Assembly (NCBI GenBank): GCA_025357945.1 | Contig: JANYLJ010000011.1 | Span: forward strand, 1 to 64,000 | Length of the DNA: 64,000 nucleotides | Source: Gemmatimonadota bacterium | Lineage (GTDB): Bacteria; Gemmatimonadota; Gemmatimonadetes; Gemmatimonadales; GWC2-71-9 | Direction of reading: 5' to 3' | Part shown: positions 7,327 through 16,488 of the stretch, in pieces | Numbering within the stretch: position 1 is the first letter of the stretch | Layout of the letters: every line of letters begins with the position of its first letter | The notes under the pieces: model-generated | The model's database searches: none | Seen by the model: only the letters and a program-made list of their open reading frames with translations | What the model was told of the DNA's origin: nothing | Position numbers and translations under genes: made by a program

Positions 7327-8394
7327 TCAGGGTGATGCCGGCGCCAGCACCCGCAGGACTGGCTGCCCGCCGATGTTCTCCAGCGGTAGATAGACGCGGT
7401 GCGTCTCGGGATCGACCGCGACCGTGTGCGAATGTGCCGCACGATACTCACCGAGCAACTGCAGGGCGGAGCCGCCGGCCTTGAAGGCGCTGAGCACGCC
7501 ACTCTCCGATGCCACATACAGCCGGCGCCATGACGCGTCCCAAGCGAGTACGTCCGGTCCATCACCGACGGCATGCGTCGCGAGGACGCGCATCGTCCGC
7601 AGGTCGACCACGAGCAGCTTGGCATTTCCCTCACACGAGATGAACGCCAGCCGACCCGGCTGATCGATCACGAAGCCGTGCGGATGGTCCGAGCCAGGCA
7701 GGTCGTAACGTCGAACAATCCGTTCGGTCACCGGATCGATCGCCACGAGCTGGTTGCGCGTCTGGACCGCGACGAGAATGCAGTGCGATATCGAGTCATA
7801 GTGCGTGTTGCCGGCCTCTCCGCCCAAGTCGATGGTCGAACGTTTCGCCATGGTTCGTGCGTCGATGACAACTTCCGTAGCGCCACTCTCGTCGGAGACG
7901 AACAGCTTGTCGACTTCGGGTGCATAGCCGATTCCATCCGGGAAACGGATGCCGGTAACGCGTGTCGTGACCGTCAATGTCCGGTCATCAATGATGGCAA
8001 CCTCGTGATTACCGGCTGCTGAGACGACGACCGCGCGATGCGATGGCACGGCGAGGACACCAGTCGCACGAGGCAAGTCGGCCACCTCGGCAATCAGTTT
8101 CCCGCTCCGCACGTCGAACACAACCAGCCGCCCGGCGTTCATGTGGTTGATGTAGAGGCGCCCGGAGGCAGGGTCGAAACTCTGGTAATCGAAGCGATTC
8201 GGCGGCCCGGGCAGAGGGTAGTCCCTCACGACGCGCAGTGGCCCAGCCGGCACGTTGGCGACGGCGCTCGGCATCGGCACGTTCCAGCTCACCGGCGTCA
8301 GCGACGCCCTCATTGCATGACACGCCCCTCCCTGGGCAGGCGCCGCTGCGGGCACGAAAACGGCGAGTGCGACGATCCGTCGAAAGACTGTCAT
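7327..8394 (-). CDS. Secreted YVTN/NHL-type beta-propeller protein
   Basis: A 355-residue protein with an N-terminal signal peptide (VALAVFVPAAAPAQG). Repeated blades follow of the form GRLYINHMNAGRLVVFDVRSGK, KLFVSDESGATEVVIDART and RLAFISCEGNAKLLVVDLRT, typical of YncE-like seven-bladed propellers that act as periplasmic binding or scaffold proteins. No catalytic residues can be named. It lies 102 bases downstream of the DUF5916 gene on the same strand and may be cotranscribed. The 186 bases between it and the convergent receptor hold no recognised gene. Confidence 0.75.
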   Translation of the reverse strand: MTVFRRIVALAVFVPAAAPAQGGACHAMRASLTPVSWNVPMPSAVANVPAGPLRVVRDYPLPGPPNRFDYQSFDPASGRLYINHMNAGRLVVFDVRSGKLIAEVADLPRATGVLAVPSHRAVVVSAAGNHEVAIIDDRTLTVTTRVTGIRFPDGIGYAPEVDKLFVSDESGATEVVIDARTMAKRSTIDLGGEAGNTHYDSISHCILVAVQTRNQLVAIDPVTERIVRRYDLPGSDHPHGFVIDQPGRLAFISCEGNAKLLVVDLRTMRVLATHAVGDGPDVLAWDASWRRLYVASESGVLSAFKAGGSALQLLGEYRAAHSHTVAVDPETHRVYLPLENIGGQPVLRVLAPASP

Positions 8395-8496
8395 GTCGTG
8401 ACCTCGTTGGCGGTGACCCGGTCGCCCTGCAGCAGCGAGAACAGTCGGCGTATCCGGGGTATCAACAGCTGACTTGAAGCGGCGACACCAAGTTGC

Positions 8497-10812
8497 CTAC
8501 GGCGTCAACCGATGCACGGCCTTTACGACCAGCGCGCCATCGAGCGGCGCGCCCAATCCGCGCACGGAGGGAAAGCGGTGTGGTGCGGCCGGATCGGTCG
8601 TATAGCCCGAGTTCCAGACGACGTAGACATCGTCGCCAATCTTCGGGATCCAGTGGAAACGCAGGTTGAAGTCGATACGCTGGTCCTCGTTGTTGTACTG
8701 GATGTAGCTGACGAAAGTGGTCCGCGTGTTGAACGCGTATTCGATCCGTGTCGTCACTTGCACGGCATTGAACTGTCCCATGGGGAGACGGACCGCGCTC
8801 CGCGATCCTTCCAGGCTGGCAATCAGCCTGCCACCGGGGCGCCAGGTTGCGCCGACCTGCAGCTCAATGTTGGAACCCGTATAGAACTGGCCGAAGCCCA
8901 GCACGGACGACACACTCACTGGCCGACCTGGCGATGTCTCGTACTGCACTTCACCGCGCGTCCACCAATAGCGGCCCGGCAGAACACTTACGCCGCGAAA
9001 GACGTCAAATGGCTCGGACGGCGTGTCGAGAAACCGCTGAACGTTCACCTCGAACTGATCGCCACTTTGCAACTGGCCGCCAAGCGGCCGCCATTCGAAT
9101 TGCGCCGTCTGCCAGTCGCGCGGTCGCGAGAGCGAACCGTCCGAGCCGACGATGATGTCCCAGCTCGGGATGATCTCGAGGTCGAGTTTGCGAATGCCCA
9201 ACACCTTGGGGCGGGGCGTGAAGTTGATGTGTCCGGTGGTTTCCCAGATGCCTGAACGACGCACGAAGCCAAGGGTCGGAGTGAATCCCACGTCGACGCG
9301 GTAGAGCGAGACAAAGTTGTCGAAGAGGTCATTCGGGTAATCGGTGCCGAAGCGCCACGCCATTGGTGTGCCCGTCACGCCAGGCGTCCGCGTTCCAGCG
9401 ATCCAGAACGACGGCTCGATATTGCGACCGCCCCAGATGAGCGGCAAGTCGATGTCGAGCCCCGCTGACTGTTCGGCTCCCGCAGTTACGCCCGGACCGG
9501 AGCGTTGCAGCGCCATCGCGCCAATGTAGCTCCGGGCGAACAGGTCGTGCTTGACGCGAAAGGCGAAGTTGTTGGCGTCCTCGCCGCTTCCGGTCCGGGC
9601 ATCAAGCAGCCCGACCGCCCACGGTCCCACCTTGCCGTACAGGCGTCCACCGGCAACGATCGGCACCGGCTGACCATCTCGGAGACCGATCCGCCGGGAG
9701 TAGAAGAGCTGTGCCCTGCCCGGTGTCCCGAACTGGAAGATGCCGCTCGATTCGAGGAAGAACTCCCGCTTCTCCGGAAAGAAGAGCGGAAACCTGGTGA
9801 GATTGATGATCTGCTGATCCGCCTCGACCTGCGCAAAATCGGTGTTCAACGTGAGGTCGGCAGTCAACGTGGGTGTCGGGGCAAGCTTGGCATCAAGACC
9901 TGCCTTGACTGAAACCCCACCCGCTCCAATCGGGATGTCAGCCTGGTCGTGAGGCTCGAGCGTCGCCCGAGCCAGCCCATAGGGCCTGAACTCAAGATCC
10001 CGCCCCCGCGAGAGGGGGCCAAGTCCGAGGACTTCGCCTTCATTCAACACCTGGAACAGGCCCTGAGTCCGACCCCACGATTGCCACAGCACTTCCTCGT
10101 TCTTTCGCCGGATCGAACGCGCTACGTTGAGTCCGAAGGCTGTTGCTCCGGCCTGGTAGCGCAGCGTTGGAAACGGAATCCGGAACTCGGCACTCCAGCC
10201 GGCTGAATCCCTGGTCACGGCGACGTCCCAGATACCGTTCCAGTTCGCATTGACGTCTTCGAACCCGTTGAGCTGGGCGTCCCAACGCGCCCCATTCGGG
10301 TTGGTCCGAAATGCGAAGGCGCCACGATTGTCACGGAAGCTGTCGATCAGGACCGAGACGTTGTCGTCCACCGTAAGGTCGGCATCCCGGCGCAACTGCG
10401 TCGCGCGGATCGCGGACGGTGATCGATCATACGCGTGAACGCCGACGTAAAGCGCGTCTGGGCCGGCGAGGACTCGTACAACAGTACGCTCGGTAGCGGC
10501 CGCCCCGTTCTCCGGTTCGCGCTGCCGGAAGTCGGTGATCGAATCGGCTGTCGACCAGGCGGGTTCGTCCAGCCGGCCGTCGAGGTGAACGGCCGTGGCG
10601 CCGACCCGGCCAACCCGGATCGCCGAGCCCGGGCGCCTGGCCGAACCGGCGCGACGCACTGAGTCATCGACCGCGGGGGTGGCTTGCACCGGAGAGGATA
10701 CGACCTGCGAGCCCGCGGGCCGGGCCGCCAAAAGCTCCACGATGAAAAGCGCGACCAGCACGCCCGTCGACCCCGGCCGCGGCGCAATATCTCGGGGCTG
10801 CCACCCCGTCAT
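8497..10812 (-). CDS. DUF5916 outer-membrane protein with CBM9-like domain
   Basis: About 771 residues from the ATG at 10812; the frame is open further to 11025, and starts at 10848 or 10971 are possible. A hydrophobic signal-like segment (VLVALFIVELLAARPAGSQ) is followed by a CBM9/DOMON-like beta-sandwich (HLDGRLDEPAW, DALYVGVHAYD). The DUF5916 barrel follows, with hallmarks such as FFPEKREFFLESSGIFQFG. The terminal half is beta-barrel-like. These proteins are common in Bacteroidota, Acidobacteriota and Gemmatimonadota and are presumed outer-membrane, with unknown substrate. The start is uncertain because no strong ribosome site precedes any candidate. Confidence 0.8.
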   Translation of the reverse strand: MTGWQPRDIAPRPGSTGVLVALFIVELLAARPAGSQVVSSPVQATPAVDDSVRRAGSARRPGSAIRVGRVGATAVHLDGRLDEPAWSTADSITDFRQREPENGAAATERTVVRVLAGPDALYVGVHAYDRSPSAIRATQLRRDADLTVDDNVSVLIDSFRDNRGAFAFRTNPNGARWDAQLNGFEDVNANWNGIWDVAVTRDSAGWSAEFRIPFPTLRYQAGATAFGLNVARSIRRKNEEVLWQSWGRTQGLFQVLNEGEVLGLGPLSRGRDLEFRPYGLARATLEPHDQADIPIGAGGVSVKAGLDAKLAPTPTLTADLTLNTDFAQVEADQQIINLTRFPLFFPEKREFFLESSGIFQFGTPGRAQLFYSRRIGLRDGQPVPIVAGGRLYGKVGPWAVGLLDARTGSGEDANNFAFRVKHDLFARSYIGAMALQRSGPGVTAGAEQSAGLDIDLPLIWGGRNIEPSFWIAGTRTPGVTGTPMAWRFGTDYPNDLFDNFVSLYRVDVGFTPTLGFVRRSGIWETTGHINFTPRPKVLGIRKLDLEIIPSWDIIVGSDGSLSRPRDWQTAQFEWRPLGGQLQSGDQFEVNVQRFLDTPSEPFDVFRGVSVLPGRYWWTRGEVQYETSPGRPVSVSSVLGFGQFYTGSNIELQVGATWRPGGRLIASLEGSRSAVRLPMGQFNAVQVTTRIEYAFNTRTTFVSYIQYNNEDQRIDFNLRFHWIPKIGDDVYVVWNSGYTTDPAAPHRFPSVRGLGAPLDGALVVKAVHRLTP

Positions 10813-11005
10813 CAGCTTTGCGGCATCGCCAGCTGCCCGGAAGTGCATGAACAACAGGCTCCGTGCCTCGCCCAATGCGTGGCAGTGCACCGCGACGTGT
10901 GGCGTACCCGCTTGGTGTTTATCCGCACCATGGAGACCTCTTGTCTGGGTCTCCTGAAGGATAGCAGCCATCGAAGTACGCAGCGATTCCGGGGAGTCGC
11001 CAAGC

Positions 11006-11023
11006 GCCCCCGCCGGCGGGGGC
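11006..11023. promoter_or_regulatory. 18-base perfect GC palindrome in divergent promoter region
   Basis: GCCCCCGCCGGCGGGGGC is self-complementary over its full length. It lies between the divergent DUF5916 and Gly-rich genes, 64 bases before the latter's start, followed by a short T run (11033-11036). It could be a terminator or a regulator site. Confidence 0.4.
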
Positions 11024-11086
11024 ACGCATTAGTTTTACATGGTCCCCCCGGCTCGAAGTGGAACCATCGCACCTCAAGGAGTTTCT

Positions 11087-11794
11087 GTGCGGCGCCCGCT
11101 GATGACATGCACGCTCGTTTTCGCGATCGCACCCGCGCTCGCTTCCCAGGAGAAGCCGACCCCGGCCGTCCGACAGGCGATCACCGGCGCCTGGCAGTTC
11201 GATCAGGCCCGCAGCGACACCGTCTCAGGTGATCCGTTGGCCGGCGGGACTGATGTCCGTGGCTTCGGTGGCCGCGCTGGCCACAGTGATGGCGGTGGTG
11301 GCGGTGGTGGTGGCGGCGGTCGTGGCAGTGGCGGCGGTGGTCGTGGTGGGCGGGGCGGTGGCGGCTCTGTTACGGTACTGCCGCCCGACACCGCCGCACC
11401 AGCGGCGCCGGTCGAGCGCCCCCGTAGCCGGCTACGCGATCCGCACCTCCAGATCGTGCTCGCGGATGTCGATCCGGGGGCAGGTATCGTGATCGCAGCC
11501 AATGACTCGGTGGTGACGATGGCGACCACGGCGACGGTGAAGCCCGCTACCCAATCCAATTGGAAGACTGATGGCAAGAAGCACCAGGAGGCGCAGATGG
11601 ACGGCAGCATCATCGAGACGCAGGCGATGTGGCAGGACGGCGTGCTGACCACGATCAAGGGTGTGGCGGGCGTCGGATCGCTCAAGCGGGAATTCAAGTT
11701 GAGCAAGGACGGCAAGGCGCTCGAAGTGAAGGAGCGCATTGAAGTGAGCGGCCGCAAGGTTGAGAAGAAACTTGTCTTCACCCGCAAGCAGTAG
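11087..11794 (+). CDS. Secreted Gly-rich protein, function unknown
   Basis: 235 residues from the GTG at 11087, chosen because AAGGAG lies nine bases upstream and a signal peptide follows at once (MTCTLVFAIAPALASQ). Residues about 55-90 are a low-complexity Gly/Arg tract built from tandem GGN codons. The C-terminal half (TGAWQFDQARSD before the tract; SNWKTDGKKHQEAQMDG and ALEVKERIEVSGRKV after it) resembles small lipocalin-like periplasmic proteins that compare weights of a chemical conversion, but I cannot assign a family. The hydroxyproline operon starts 10 bases after its stop, so this gene may lead that transcript. Confidence 0.7.
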   Translation: MRRPLMTCTLVFAIAPALASQEKPTPAVRQAITGAWQFDQARSDTVSGDPLAGGTDVRGFGGRAGHSDGGGGGGGGGGRGSGGGGRGGRGGGGSVTVLPPDTAAPAAPVERPRSRLRDPHLQIVLADVDPGAGIVIAANDSVVTMATTATVKPATQSNWKTDGKKHQEAQMDGSIIETQAMWQDGVLTTIKGVAGVGSLKREFKLSKDGKALEVKERIEVSGRKVEKKLVFTRKQ

Positions 11795-11804
11795 GTCCTC
11801 AGCC

Positions 11805-13244
11805 GTGCCTGAGCTGCTGCCGCACTTTGTTGGCGGGCATTTTGTGCCCGCCACCGGCGCCGATGTCCGCGAGCGACGGAATCCGTCCGACAGCGCAGAC
11901 GTGGTCGCGCGGGCACCGGTGGGTACGCCCGCGGAGGTTGATGCCGCGGTCGCCGCCGCCGCGAACGCTTTCCTGTCGTGGCGCAACCACGCCGGGCCAG
12001 TGCGGGCCGAGGCACTCTATCGCTGGGGCGATGCGATCACCGCCCGCGGTGAGGAACTGGCGCAGGCGATGGCGCGCGAAGTCGGCAAGCCGATCAGCGA
12101 AGCGCGCGGTGAGGTCGCCCGCGCGACGGTGATCTGTCGCTATTACGCCGGCGAGGCGGTTCGCGACATCGGTGAGGTGATTCCGGCCCAGGCTGCCGAT
12201 GCGCTCCAGTTCACGTTGCGCGATCCGCTCGGGCCCATCGGCCTGATCACGCCGTGGAATTTTCCGCTCGCCATTCCGCTCTGGAAAGCAGCACCCGCCC
12301 TCGCCTTCGGCAATACGGTGGTGCTCAAGCCATCCGAAAACTCACCCCGCGTGTCACACCTCCTCGCCGAGACCGCGCTGGCGGCGCAGCTCCCGGCGGG
12401 AGTGTTCAACGTCGTCCACGGCGAGGGTACGACGGGCGCCGCCTTGATCGCGCACGGACAGGTGCGTGCCGTGTCGTTCACGGGGTCACAGGTGGTGGGT
12501 GCCCGTGTCACCGCGGTCGCAGCCCAACGCAACATCCGGGTGCAGACCGAAATGGGCGGCAAGAACGTGGTGATCGTCGCGCGGGACGCCGATCTCGATC
12601 GGGCCGCCGCGCTCACTGCGGCCGGCGCGATGCGGTACGCCGGGCAGAAGTGCACCGCCACCAGCCGCGTCATTGTCGATCGCGCCGTCGAAGCGGCGTT
12701 CATGGAACGGCTCGCGGTGGCGGTCGCCGCGTTGCCGCTCGGGCCGGTCGACGATCCCCGGTGCGCCATCGGTCCGCTGATCACGCCCGAGTCACGCCGC
12801 CGCATCGAAGGCGCCCTTGCCACGAATAACGCCGTCACCCTTTTCGGCGGCGCCCTGCCCGACGACGCCCGGTACCGCGCTGGCAACTGGTTTGCGCCGC
12901 GCACGATCCGGTTCACCTCGCCGGCCGATCCGCTCGCCGTGACAGAGCTATTCGGGCCAGTGCTCGGCGTACTTGTCGCCGACGATCTCGACCATGCGAT
13001 CGCCATGGCGAACGCCACGCCGTTCGGCCTGTCGGCATCGTTGTTCACCGGTGATCTCCGTTCGGCGCTCAACTACGTGCGACGCATCGAGGCCGGCCTC
13101 GTGCGCGTCAATGGCGACACCACCGGCGTCGACCCTCACGCGCCCTTCGGCGGGACCAAGAGTTCGTCGTCGGGCAGCCGCGAGCAGGGTCGCGCCGCGC
13201 GAGAGTTCTACACCGAGATCCGGACCATCCAGATCCATTCCTGA
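11805..13244 (+). CDS. Aldehyde dehydrogenase, probable 2-oxoglutarate semialdehyde dehydrogenase
   Basis: 479 residues from the GTG at 11805. ALDH superfamily motifs are intact: TPWNFPL (oxyanion Asn), SFTGS (cofactor), QTEMGGKN (general-base Glu) and YAGQKCTATSR (catalytic Cys). The neighbours supply the specific role: the last step of hydroxyproline catabolism oxidises 2,5-dioxopentanoate (alpha-ketoglutarate semialdehyde) to 2-oxoglutarate. The next gene starts 10 bases downstream behind AAGGAG. Substrate is inferred from the operon; the motifs alone would fit several NAD(P)-dependent aldehyde dehydrogenases. Confidence 0.85.
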   Translation: MPELLPHFVGGHFVPATGADVRERRNPSDSADVVARAPVGTPAEVDAAVAAAANAFLSWRNHAGPVRAEALYRWGDAITARGEELAQAMAREVGKPISEARGEVARATVICRYYAGEAVRDIGEVIPAQAADALQFTLRDPLGPIGLITPWNFPLAIPLWKAAPALAFGNTVVLKPSENSPRVSHLLAETALAAQLPAGVFNVVHGEGTTGAALIAHGQVRAVSFTGSQVVGARVTAVAAQRNIRVQTEMGGKNVVIVARDADLDRAAALTAAGAMRYAGQKCTATSRVIVDRAVEAAFMERLAVAVAALPLGPVDDPRCAIGPLITPESRRRIEGALATNNAVTLFGGALPDDARYRAGNWFAPRTIRFTSPADPLAVTELFGPVLGVLVADDLDHAIAMANATPFGLSASLFTGDLRSALNYVRRIEAGLVRVNGDTTGVDPHAPFGGTKSSSSGSREQGRAAREFYTEIRTIQIHS

Positions 13245-13254
13245 AGGAGTCGTA

Positions 13255-14169
13255 ATGTCGGCGATGATGGCGGAGCAGTGGCACGGCGTGTTCCCAGCGA
13301 TCACCACACCATTCACGGCCGGCGGCGAGGTCGACCACGCGTTTCTCGCCGGTCATGCGCGCCGGCTGCTCGCCTCGGGTTGCCGCGGTCTGGTGCCGCT
13401 CGGGTCGCTCGGCGAAGGTGCGACCCTGACCACCGCCGAGAAGCTGGCGGTCCTCCGCACGTGCGTGCAGGCTGTCGGCGACCGCATCCCGGTCATACCC
13501 GGGATTGCGGCGTTGTCGACCGACGAAGCGGTGTCGCTCGCGCGCGCCGCCGCCGACGCCGGGTGTGCCGGGCTGATGGTGTTGCCGCCATACGTCTACC
13601 AGGGCGACTGGCCCGAGATGCGCGCGCACGTGAGCGCGGTGATCGACGCGACACCGCTGTCCTGCATCCTGTACAACAACCCGATCGCATACGGCACCGA
13701 TTTCGTACCCGAACAGGTGCGCGCGTTCTGCGACCACAAGAACCTGCATGCTGTGAAGGAGTCGAGCGGCGACGTCCGTCGGTTCACCGCACTGCGGGCG
13801 CTGTTGCACGATCGCCTCGCCCTGTTCGTCGGGATGGATGACGCATTGCTCGAAGGCGTGGCGATGGGTGCGCGCGGCTGGATCGCCGGACTGGTCAACG
13901 CGTTGCCGGATGAATCCGTCCTCCTGTTCGAGCACGCCATGGCGGGTCGCACCGAGCAGGCTCGCCGTTTGTACGACTGGTTCCTGCCGCTGTTGCGTCT
14001 CGATACTCGCCCCAAGTTCGTGCAGTTGATCAAGCTGGTGCAGGAGGAAGTGGGGCTTGGTAGCGAACGAGTGCGCGCCCCGCGATGCGTCCTCGCTGGC
14101 GCCGAACGGGAGATGGCACTGGCGATCATTCGTGAGCGGCTGGCGTCGAAGCCGGCAAATTCGGCGTGA
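13255..14169 (+). CDS. DapA-family lyase, probable 1-pyrroline-4-hydroxy-2-carboxylate deaminase
   Basis: 304 residues, start ATG 13255 with GAAGGAG seven bases upstream. It is a Schiff-base (beta/alpha)8 enzyme of the DHDPS/NAL family: YNNP with Tyr140, and Lys168 in HAVKESSGD as the imine-forming lysine. Within a hydroxyproline operon this family supplies the deaminase that converts 1-pyrroline-4-hydroxy-2-carboxylate to 2-oxoglutarate semialdehyde and ammonia. Its stop overlaps the next start (GTGA at 14166-14169). A true lysine-pathway DapA is less likely given the neighbours. Confidence 0.85.
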   Translation: MSAMMAEQWHGVFPAITTPFTAGGEVDHAFLAGHARRLLASGCRGLVPLGSLGEGATLTTAEKLAVLRTCVQAVGDRIPVIPGIAALSTDEAVSLARAAADAGCAGLMVLPPYVYQGDWPEMRAHVSAVIDATPLSCILYNNPIAYGTDFVPEQVRAFCDHKNLHAVKESSGDVRRFTALRALLHDRLALFVGMDDALLEGVAMGARGWIAGLVNALPDESVLLFEHAMAGRTEQARRLYDWFLPLLRLDTRPKFVQLIKLVQEEVGLGSERVRAPRCVLAGAEREMALAIIRERLASKPANSA

Positions 14170-15110
14170 ACGACGTTCGCTCGATCGAGGTGATCGATTC
14201 GCACACCGAAGGCGAGCCGACGCGGGTGGTCCTCGGTGGGTGGCCTGAGCCGTCCGGTGCCACCATGGTTGAACGGCGCGATGTCATGCGCCGCGAACAG
14301 GACGCCTTGCGTCGGGCCGTGGTGCACGAGCCGCGCGGGCACGATGCCGTGGTCGGCGCGTTGCTCACGGCGCCGGAGCGCGCCGACGCGGTCGCTGGCG
14401 TCGTCTTCTTCAACGACGTCGGCTATCTCGGCATGTGCGGACACGGCCTGATCGGGGTGGTGCGGACGTTGCAGCACATCGGCCGGGTCGAGCCCGGGCA
14501 CGTCGAACTGGACACCCCGGTCGGGCCGGTGAGCGCCGAGCTCGCCCGGGACGGCGCCGTTACGATCCGCAATGTTCCGGCGCGGCTGCATCGCGCCGAC
14601 GTCACCGTGACGGTGCCGGAGCTGGGCGAAGTGACCGGCGACGTCGCCTGGGGCGGCAATTGGTTCTTTCTCACTGAACTCGCCGGCGTGCCACTCGAGT
14701 TTTCACGGCGTGCGGAATTGCTGCGCCTGACGACGCTGATTCGTGACGCCCTCGATGCCCAGGGGATCACCGGCAGCGGCGGCGAATGGATCGATCATGT
14801 CGAACTGTTCAGTGCGCCGGTGCGCCAGGACGCCGACAGCCGCAATTTCGTGCTCTGCCCCGGCTCTGCCTACGACCGTTCCCCGTGCGGCACCGGGACC
14901 TCAGCGAAGCTGGCGGTGCTGCATGCCAAGGGCCACCTCGCGTTGGGCCAGCGCTGGCGGCAGGAAGGCATCGTCGGCTCGCTGTTCACCGGGTGGCTCG
15001 AGGCCGCTGGCGACGTACTCATTCCGCACATTCAGGGACGCGCCTTCGTCACCGGCCGCTCGACCCTCCTGTTCGATCCGCAGGATCCCTTTCGTTACGG
15101 GCTCACCTGA
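14166..15110 (+). CDS. 4-hydroxyproline 2-epimerase (proline racemase family)
   Basis: 314 residues from a GTG overlapping the previous stop. Both catalytic cysteines of the two-base racemase mechanism are present: Cys91 in YLGMCGHG and Cys241 in DRSPCGTGTSAK. Trans-3-hydroxyproline dehydratases of the same fold lack one of these, so an epimerase fits better. It would convert trans-4-hydroxy-L-proline to cis-4-hydroxy-D-proline, the substrate of the dehydrogenase encoded by the next three genes. Spacing to the next gene is two bases. Confidence 0.88.
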   Translation: MNDVRSIEVIDSHTEGEPTRVVLGGWPEPSGATMVERRDVMRREQDALRRAVVHEPRGHDAVVGALLTAPERADAVAGVVFFNDVGYLGMCGHGLIGVVRTLQHIGRVEPGHVELDTPVGPVSAELARDGAVTIRNVPARLHRADVTVTVPELGEVTGDVAWGGNWFFLTELAGVPLEFSRRAELLRLTTLIRDALDAQGITGSGGEWIDHVELFSAPVRQDADSRNFVLCPGSAYDRSPCGTGTSAKLAVLHAKGHLALGQRWRQEGIVGSLFTGWLEAAGDVLIPHIQGRAFVTGRSTLLFDPQDPFRYGLT

Positions 15111-15112
15111 CG

Positions 15113-16243
15113 GTGGCCGGCGCGCCGGATGTGATTGTCATCGGCGCCGGGTTGGTGGGTACCATGACCGCGCTCGGCCTCGTCGAGGCAGGCGCGAGCG
15201 TGACACTTATCGAGGCGGCTTTTCCCGGCGGCGGAAGCACCGGCGCCGCGATGGGCCACATCGTCGCCATGGACGACTCACCGGCGCAGCTCGCCCTTTG
15301 CGCCCACTCACGCAAGCGTTGGGGGCAGCTAGCAGCCTCGCTGCCATCAAGCGGCGAAGTGGACCGTTGCGGCACACTCTGGATCGCCGCGGACGACGCG
15401 GAACTCGACGCGGGTCGCGGGCGCCTTGCCGGCTACGCGAACCACCACGTGAACGCAGAGGCGGTGGACGCTCGTGCACTGTATCAACTCGAGCCGCAGC
15501 TGCGACCCGGGCTCGCCGGCGCGCTGCACGTGCCCGGCGACGCGGTCTGCTATCCACCGGCGATCGCACGTGCGCTGACCGACCGGGCGGCGGCATCGGG
15601 CAGGTGTGTCATGCTTCGTGCGCGCGTTCAGGCGCTCGCGCCGCAGGCGGTGCATCTGTCAGACGGCGCGACGATGCGCGCCGACGCGATCGTCGTCGCG
15701 GCCGGCGTGGCGTCGCCAGACCTCGTGCCCGGGTTGCCGATCGTGCCGCGCAAGGGACACCTGGTGATCAGCGACCGGCATCCCGGCATGGTGCGGCACC
15801 AGCTCGTCGAACTTGGCTACCTGCAAAGTGCCCACACGTTCGGCGCCGCGTCCGTCGCGTTCAACGTGCAGCCGCGGCGCACCGGCCAGGTGTTGATCGG
15901 CTCGTCGCGCGAACTGGTCGGTTGCAACATGCAGATCAATCGTGAATTGCTCGGCGCGATGTTGCGGCGCGCGACGGACTTCCTGCCGGCCCTCCGTCGC
16001 GTCCGCGCGCTGCGGACGTGGGTCGGCTTTCGGCCAGCCACACCGGACAAGTTGCCATTGATCGGGCGGTGGCCTGCCATCGACGGGGTGTGGATTGCCG
16101 CTGGTCACGAAGGCCTTGGCATCACCATGGCGACCGGTACGGCGGACCTCATCGTTGCTGGTATCCTCGGCCGGCAACCGCCGATCAACGCCGATCCGTT
16201 CCTGCCCGATCGACCGATGCCGGCGATGGCGCACGCCGGATGA
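15113..16243 (+). CDS. D-hydroxyproline dehydrogenase, FAD-dependent catalytic subunit
   Basis: 376 residues from the GTG at 15113; the frame is open upstream but overlaps the epimerase. A DAO-type FAD-dependent oxidoreductase: VIVIGAGLVGTMTALGL near the N-terminus binds FAD, and PLIGRWP ... GHEGLGITMATGTADLI near the C-terminus is the usual second FAD contact. It resembles the beta subunit of heteromeric D-hydroxyproline dehydrogenases and of HcnC-like enzymes. The two following genes encode the partner iron-sulfur and flavin subunits, each overlapping by four bases. It oxidises cis-4-hydroxy-D-proline to pyrroline-4-hydroxy-2-carboxylate. Confidence 0.85.
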   Translation: MAGAPDVIVIGAGLVGTMTALGLVEAGASVTLIEAAFPGGGSTGAAMGHIVAMDDSPAQLALCAHSRKRWGQLAASLPSSGEVDRCGTLWIAADDAELDAGRGRLAGYANHHVNAEAVDARALYQLEPQLRPGLAGALHVPGDAVCYPPAIARALTDRAAASGRCVMLRARVQALAPQAVHLSDGATMRADAIVVAAGVASPDLVPGLPIVPRKGHLVISDRHPGMVRHQLVELGYLQSAHTFGAASVAFNVQPRRTGQVLIGSSRELVGCNMQINRELLGAMLRRATDFLPALRRVRALRTWVGFRPATPDKLPLIGRWPAIDGVWIAAGHEGLGITMATGTADLIVAGILGRQPPINADPFLPDRPMPAMAHAG

Positions 16244-16488
16244 CGGGCAACGTCACCATCGTCGTCGACGGCGTACCGCACCCGGTGCCTGCCGACATCA
16301 CCCTCGCGGCAGCATTGCTCAACCTCGGCGTCGCCGCGTTCCGGCGGGACCTCAGCCACAACGCGCGCGGTCCGGTCTGTGGCATGGGAACGTGCTTCGA
16401 GTGTCGGGTCACGGTGGACGGCGTCACCAACGTGCGGGCGTGCCTCGAGTTGGTGCGCGCCGGCATGTCGGTGCAGAGCGGCGCATGA
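16240..16488 (+). CDS. Small [2Fe-2S] subunit of D-hydroxyproline dehydrogenase
   Basis: An 82-residue protein with ferredoxin-type cysteines, CGMGTCFEC and a fourth Cys in RACLEL, matching the HcnA/SoxD-like small subunit. Start ATG overlaps the preceding TGA, and its own TGA overlaps the next ATG. It likely carries electrons between the two flavin subunits of the complex. Confidence 0.85.
   Translation: MTGNVTIVVDGVPHPVPADITLAAALLNLGVAAFRRDLSHNARGPVCGMGTCFECRVTVDGVTNVRACLELVRAGMSVQSGA

Noticed and set aside
11290-11370. Tandem GGT/GGC tract as a microsatellite or CRISPR-like array
   Set aside because: It is a coding poly-Gly tract inside a secreted protein, with no regular spacer structure.
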